This document shows positions 61,264-64,000 of a stretch of DNA of 64,000 nucleotides, piece by piece. The notes under the pieces were generated by a model. That model did not search any database, was not told the DNA's origin, and saw only the letters and a list, made by a program, of their open reading frames with translations. Origin of the DNA: an uncultured Prevotella sp. (GTDB taxonomy: Bacteria; Bacteroidota; Bacteroidia; Bacteroidales; Bacteroidaceae); the NCBI GenBank assembly GCA_934215545.1, contig CAKQAD010000004.1, forward strand, positions 1 through 64,000. Reading direction: 5' to 3'. Position numbers and translations under genes: made by a program. How positions within the stretch are numbered: position 1 is the stretch's first letter; each line of letters begins with the position of its first letter.

Positions 61264-61307
61264 AAGCAAAAATCGCTTAGGTTTTTCTTCCTAAGCGATT
61301 TTTGCTT
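61264..61307. terminator. Bidirectional terminator
   Basis: Perfect 18-bp inverted repeat (61264-61281 and 61290-61307; AAGCAAAAATCGCTTAGG) with an 8-nt loop, between convergent ispH and ribH. Confidence 0.9.
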
Positions 61308-61329
61308 AACTCTGATATCTGTTTGGCGA

Positions 61330-61806
61330 TTAGAATTTAGCCATTTTTATGGCATCGATGGCACACTCGTCGCCCTTGTTGCCATATTTGCCACCACAGC
61401 GGTCGAGAGCTTGCTGCTTGTCGTTGGTAGTGAGCAGACCATATATAATAGGTGTCTCGCTGGTGGTGTTGAGGCGGGCTATGCCGTAGGTGACGCCCTG
61501 GCAGATATAGTCGAAGTGTGGAGTCTCGCCGCGTATCACGCTGCCAAGGATTATCACAGCGTCGTAGTCGCCATGAAGCACCATCTGATGAGCACCATAC
61601 ACGAGTTCGAAACTACCAGGAACGGTTTTTACATGTATGTTTTCGGGCAGAGCACCATGCTTTTCAAGAGTCTTCACACAGCCGTCGAGAAGCGCACCGG
61701 TGATGTCTTCGTTCCACTCTGCCACAACGATGCCAAAGCACATGTTGCTTGCATCGGGGATTGATGAGAATTCGTATTCTGAAAGATTATGCTGAGAAGT
61801 AGCCAT
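61330..61806 (-). CDS. ribH: 6,7-dimethyl-8-ribityllumazine synthase
   Basis: Makes the lumazine substrate of riboflavin synthase. The start at ATG 61806 ([15 protein letters not shown]) fits family length (158 aa) better than the in-frame ATG 17 codons upstream. Motifs: [13 protein letters not shown] (ribityl binding), [14 protein letters not shown], and [14 protein letters not shown] with the catalytic His, then YGLLTTND and [12 protein letters not shown] near the end. It lies downstream of the TPR gene but a terminator separates them. Confidence 0.95.
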   Translation of the reverse strand: MATSQHNLSEYEFSSIPDASNMCFGIVVAEWNEDITGALLDGCVKTLEKHGALPENIHVKTVPGSFELVYGAHQMVLHGDYDAVIILGSVIRGETPHFDYICQGVTYGIARLNTTSETPIIYGLLTTNDKQQALDRCGGKYGNKGDECAIDAIKMAKF

Positions 61807-61860
61807 GGGTTTTATTGTTTTAAGATGTTTTGTTATTCTATGAATGTGTGGCGACAACTG

Positions 61861-61895
61861 AAAAACGCGCTCCCGAACATCATCAGGAACGCGTC
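61861..61895 (-). terminator. Terminator after the TPR gene
   Basis: Minus-strand ACGCGTTCC pairs with GGGAGCGCGT (one bulge) across an 11-nt loop, followed by T5. Confidence 0.6.
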
Positions 61896-61937
61896 TTTCG
61901 GTTGTGTGTATGTCACATGTTTATTGTCTGTCGAGAT

Positions 61938-62642
61938 TTATTTCTGCTCAAGGCGTTCAATGTATTTGTCGATTTCAGAGCTCTGAACAATGGCAGCATT
62001 GAGATACTTCTTCTTGATGTCTTTGTAGATTTTCAGAGCCTCATCGTTTTTACCCTGCTTTTCGAGCAATACGGCAGCCTTAACGAGGAATGTTGGAGAC
62101 AGGCTGGTGTTGGTGTCGTCAGCAGCCTTACTGTCTGCCATGTCGGCAGCCTTCTTAAAGCAGTCGATAGCCTTATCGAGGTTGTCGGTGTTGGCATAAG
62201 CATCGCCAAGAGCTGCCTTCGCTGTTGGGCTTATCATTGCATCATCCTTTGTTGAGAACTTCTCAAGATAGGTCACTGCCTCAGCCCACTTGTTGAGGTT
62301 GGCGTAGCACAAACCAGCATAAAGGTTAGCAAGGTTGGCTGCATCGGTGTGGCTGTAGTCGCTTGCTATCTTCACGAATCCTGCATAGCCAGCACCATCG
62401 CCGTTGAGAGCCTTGTCGAACTGCTCATTGTTGAAATACTGCTGACCCTTTGCCAAAGCAGTGCTTGCCTTGTCGGCGAGCGGACCAGAATAGTAGGTTG
62501 TGTAGAGCAACAAGCCTGCAATTACAACTACAATAGCAACTAATGCTATGATGATTTGTTTCTTGAATTTAATTAATAATGCTTCTGAGTTGTTGTGGCT
62601 CTCCTTGTTAGTAGATGCCCCAAAATCAATTTTGTTTGCCAT
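61938..62642 (-). CDS. Membrane-anchored tetratricopeptide repeat protein
   Basis: 234 aa. A polar N-terminus is followed by one membrane helix (residues about 29-50, IIIALVAIVVVIAGLLLYTTYY). About four TPR units follow, outside the membrane (ALAKGQQYFNNEQFDKAL, NLYAGLCYANLNKWAEAVTYLEKF, AALGDAYANTDNLDKAIDCFKKAA, AAVLLEKQGKNDEALKIYKDI). This gene and ribH are a common pair beside recF in Bacteroidales, as far as I recall. It is likely a protein-interaction scaffold. Its promoter lies about 290 bp upstream, giving a long repeat-containing leader. Confidence 0.85.
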   Translation of the reverse strand: MANKIDFGASTNKESHNNSEALLIKFKKQIIIALVAIVVVIAGLLLYTTYYSGPLADKASTALAKGQQYFNNEQFDKALNGDGAGYAGFVKIASDYSHTDAANLANLYAGLCYANLNKWAEAVTYLEKFSTKDDAMISPTAKAALGDAYANTDNLDKAIDCFKKAADMADSKAADDTNTSLSPTFLVKAAVLLEKQGKNDEALKIYKDIKKKYLNAAIVQSSEIDKYIERLEQK

Positions 62643-62933
62643 TTATCTTTTGTTTTTTTATTTCTTCTATAATTCCTTTTCTTATTACCATTCTGCTGTT
62701 GCCACTTTAGGGGCTCACCTCACCGATGTTTATTCTTGCTCATCGGTTCAGTCTGTTCCATTGATGGTTCGGTTTCCTCATCGGTTCAACCCATTGATGG
62801 TTCGGTTTCCTCATCGGTTTAACCCATTGATGGTTTAGTTTCCCTCATCAATTTGCCTCTCCTGTTGGTGGCTGCCTGTTACTATCTGTCTGTCTGCGAC
62901 AAAGCACAGAAACGGCATGGCATAAATGTTTCG
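62643..62933. other. Long leader of the TPR gene with tandem repeats
   Basis: Between the TPR gene and its minus-strand promoter. It contains the 33-bp tandem repeats at 62740-62845. No gene is credible. Confidence 0.5.
62740..62845. repeat. About 3 x 33-bp tandem repeat
   Basis: Unit CATCGGTTCAACCCATTGAT...CGGTTTCCT: one diverged copy from 62740, exact copies from about 62779 and 62812, and a partial fourth. It lies in the leader of the TPR gene (minus strand). It has no spacers, so it is not CRISPR. Confidence 0.8.
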
Positions 62934-62965
62934 CAAAATTAAGCAATTTATCTCATATAGTGAAA
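62934..62965 (-). promoter_or_regulatory. Promoter of the TPR gene
   Basis: Minus-strand TAATTTTG (62934-62941) with TTTC (one off TTTG) 20 bp upstream. Back-to-back with the recF promoter. Confidence 0.55.
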
Positions 62966-62980
62966 TTTATTCTATCTTTT

Positions 62981-63012
62981 TTTCTTTTTTCACTGATAAA
63001 GGGGTAACTTTG
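62981..63012 (+). promoter_or_regulatory. Promoter of recF
   Basis: TTTC (62981-62984) and TAACTTTG (63005-63012), spacer 20 bp. The leader would be about 41 nt. Confidence 0.65.
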
Positions 63013-63059
63013 CAAGAACTAACAACCTGCCAAAAAGTCAGGATAAATTATATGTTTGA

Positions 63060-64000
63060 ATGATATTAAAGAGTATTTCCATTATAAATTTCAAAAATCT
63101 GCGTGAGGTGTCGCTCAATTTATCGCCCAAGATGAATTGCTTTTTGGGTTGTAATGGCGAGGGTAAGACAAATTTTCTTGATGCACTCTACTACCTCTCG
63201 TTTTGTAGAAGCGCATTCAATCCCATCGACTCACAGGTGATAATGCACGACCAAGATTTTTTCGTTATTGATGGAATATACCAAAATGAGCAAGGCGACG
63301 ACATCTCGGTGTATTGCGGAATGAAGCGTGGCACCAAGAAGCATTTCAAACGCGACAAGAAAGAGTATAAACGCCTGTCGCAGCACATTGGGTTGATACC
63401 TCTCGTTTTTGTGTCGCCTGCCGACAACACGCTCATTGTGGGCGGCAGCGAAGAACGCCGCCGCCTCATGGATATTGTCATTTCGCAATACGACAATACA
63501 TACATAGAGCGGCTAAATAGTTACAATAAAGCACTCACACAGCGCAATGCCTTGCTAAAAATGGAGACAGAGCCCGATGCCGCACTCCTAGATATTTGGG
63601 AGGACGAGATGGCACGACATGGCGAAGCAATATTTCATGCAAGGCATGATTTTATAGAGCGCTTGGTGCCAGTGTTTCAAGATATCTACAACCATGTGTC
63701 GGATGGTCATGAAGAGGTGTCGCTGAGATATGTGTCGCATGCCCAGCGCGGTCCGCTGCTCGATGTCATCCGGCGCGACCGTTTTAAAGATCGTGCTGTT
63801 GGCTATTCGCTGCATGGCATTCATCGCGACGATTTGGAGATGACGCTCGGTGGATATCAGATAAAGCGCGAAGGGTCGCAAGGCCAACACAAGACATTTG
63901 TGCTGGCGCTGAAGTTGGCACAGTTCAATTTCTTACGGCGCACAGCATCTGCTACAACACCATTGCTATTGCTCGATGATATATTCGACAAACTCGATGC
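63060..64000 (+). CDS. recF: DNA replication/repair protein RecF (3' partial)
   Basis: SMC-like ATPase that helps load RecA at single-strand gaps. From ATG 63060 the protein reads MILKSISIINFKNLREVSL, then Walker A (GCNGEGKTNFLDALYYLS), a conserved FVSPADNTLIVGG region and RRRLMDIVISQYD. Later come the ABC-type signature REGSQGQHKTFVLALKLA and the Walker B start LLLLDDIFDKLD, where the window ends. 313 codons are present; the usual length is about 365-370, so roughly 50 are missing. Note C in place of the usual alanine in the P-loop (GxNGxGKT is still intact). Confidence 0.95.
   Translation, partial: MILKSISIINFKNLREVSLNLSPKMNCFLGCNGEGKTNFLDALYYLSFCRSAFNPIDSQVIMHDQDFFVIDGIYQNEQGDDISVYCGMKRGTKKHFKRDKKEYKRLSQHIGLIPLVFVSPADNTLIVGGSEERRRLMDIVISQYDNTYIERLNSYNKALTQRNALLKMETEPDAALLDIWEDEMARHGEAIFHARHDFIERLVPVFQDIYNHVSDGHEEVSLRYVSHAQRGPLLDVIRRDRFKDRAVGYSLHGIHRDDLEMTLGGYQIKREGSQGQHKTFVLALKLAQFNFLRRTASATTPLLLLDDIFDKLD

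Noticed and set aside
61144-61764. Plus-strand frame beginning in repeat array F
   Set aside because: The first 50 codons are only repeat heptamers (KTQNS-like protein) and the rest is antisense to ribH. The frame at 37181-37639 over array C was rejected likewise.
62740-62845. CRISPR array
   Set aside because: The 33-bp units are contiguous with no variable spacers, and no cas genes are present. The same applies to the 13-mers at 33810-33861.

Overview
The window looks like a chromosome segment from a member of the order Bacteroidales, most likely a Prevotellaceae/Prevotella-type genome. The reasons are a SusC/SusD pair, many promoters of the Bacteroidetes type (-7 element TAnnTTTG, often with TTG/TTTG about 19-21 bp upstream), C-terminal type IX secretion (T9SS)-like sorting tails on several secreted proteins, the thrA-apgM-thrC operon order, and almost no Shine-Dalgarno sites. 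I could run no database search. Names rest on motifs and recalled family features, and the genus is an inference.

Layout. 1-5.4 kb: tRNA modification (mtaB, cut by the left edge), a family 2 glycosyltransferase, a GldB-like lipoprotein, mltG and a HAD phosphatase. 5.5-10.2 kb: a leftward tripartite efflux operon (TolC-like, MacA-like, ABC ATPase, MacB-like permease). 10.2-16.9 kb: riboflavin synthase preceded by a probable structured RNA, then the threonine operon, with a homopolymer frameshift in apgM. 17.3-28.8 kb: an FAD oxidoreductase, a small membrane protein, a kinase fused to a RapZ-type C-terminal domain, a susC/susD pair, a MurU-like nucleotidyltransferase and guaA. The kinase and MurU-like genes suggest amino-sugar (peptidoglycan) salvage. 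An 18-bp perfect inverted repeat encloses 79 bp upstream of susC and may be an invertible switch.

29.0-33.9 kb: a hybrid histidine kinase and an NtrC-type sigma-54 activator, next to a small acidic secreted repeat protein. Sigma-54-type promoter sequences precede both the kinase/regulator operon and the small gene, and a tandem 13-mer array sits where an enhancer would be expected. This is my best candidate for a self-contained, undescribed regulatory system. 34.0-41.3 kb: dnaG, queD, queE, a cardiolipin synthase, an MFS exporter and a YitT protein, with copies of one mosaic repeat family in four intergenic gaps. 41.4-60.1 kb: a secreted-protein region with an M6 metalloprotease, a PKD protein, a two-half adhesin-like protein, two tandem paralogues, a giant alpha-2-macroglobulin-like protein and a DUF1573 protein. 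60.1-64.0 kb: ispH, ribH, a TPR membrane protein and the 5' part of recF.

The main loci that may work together are the kinase-RapZ/MurU pair with the interposed SusCD pair, the sigma-54 circuit at 29-34 kb, and the protease/macroglobulin secretome. Coordinates of short sites were counted by eye from the sequence rows and may be off by a base or two.
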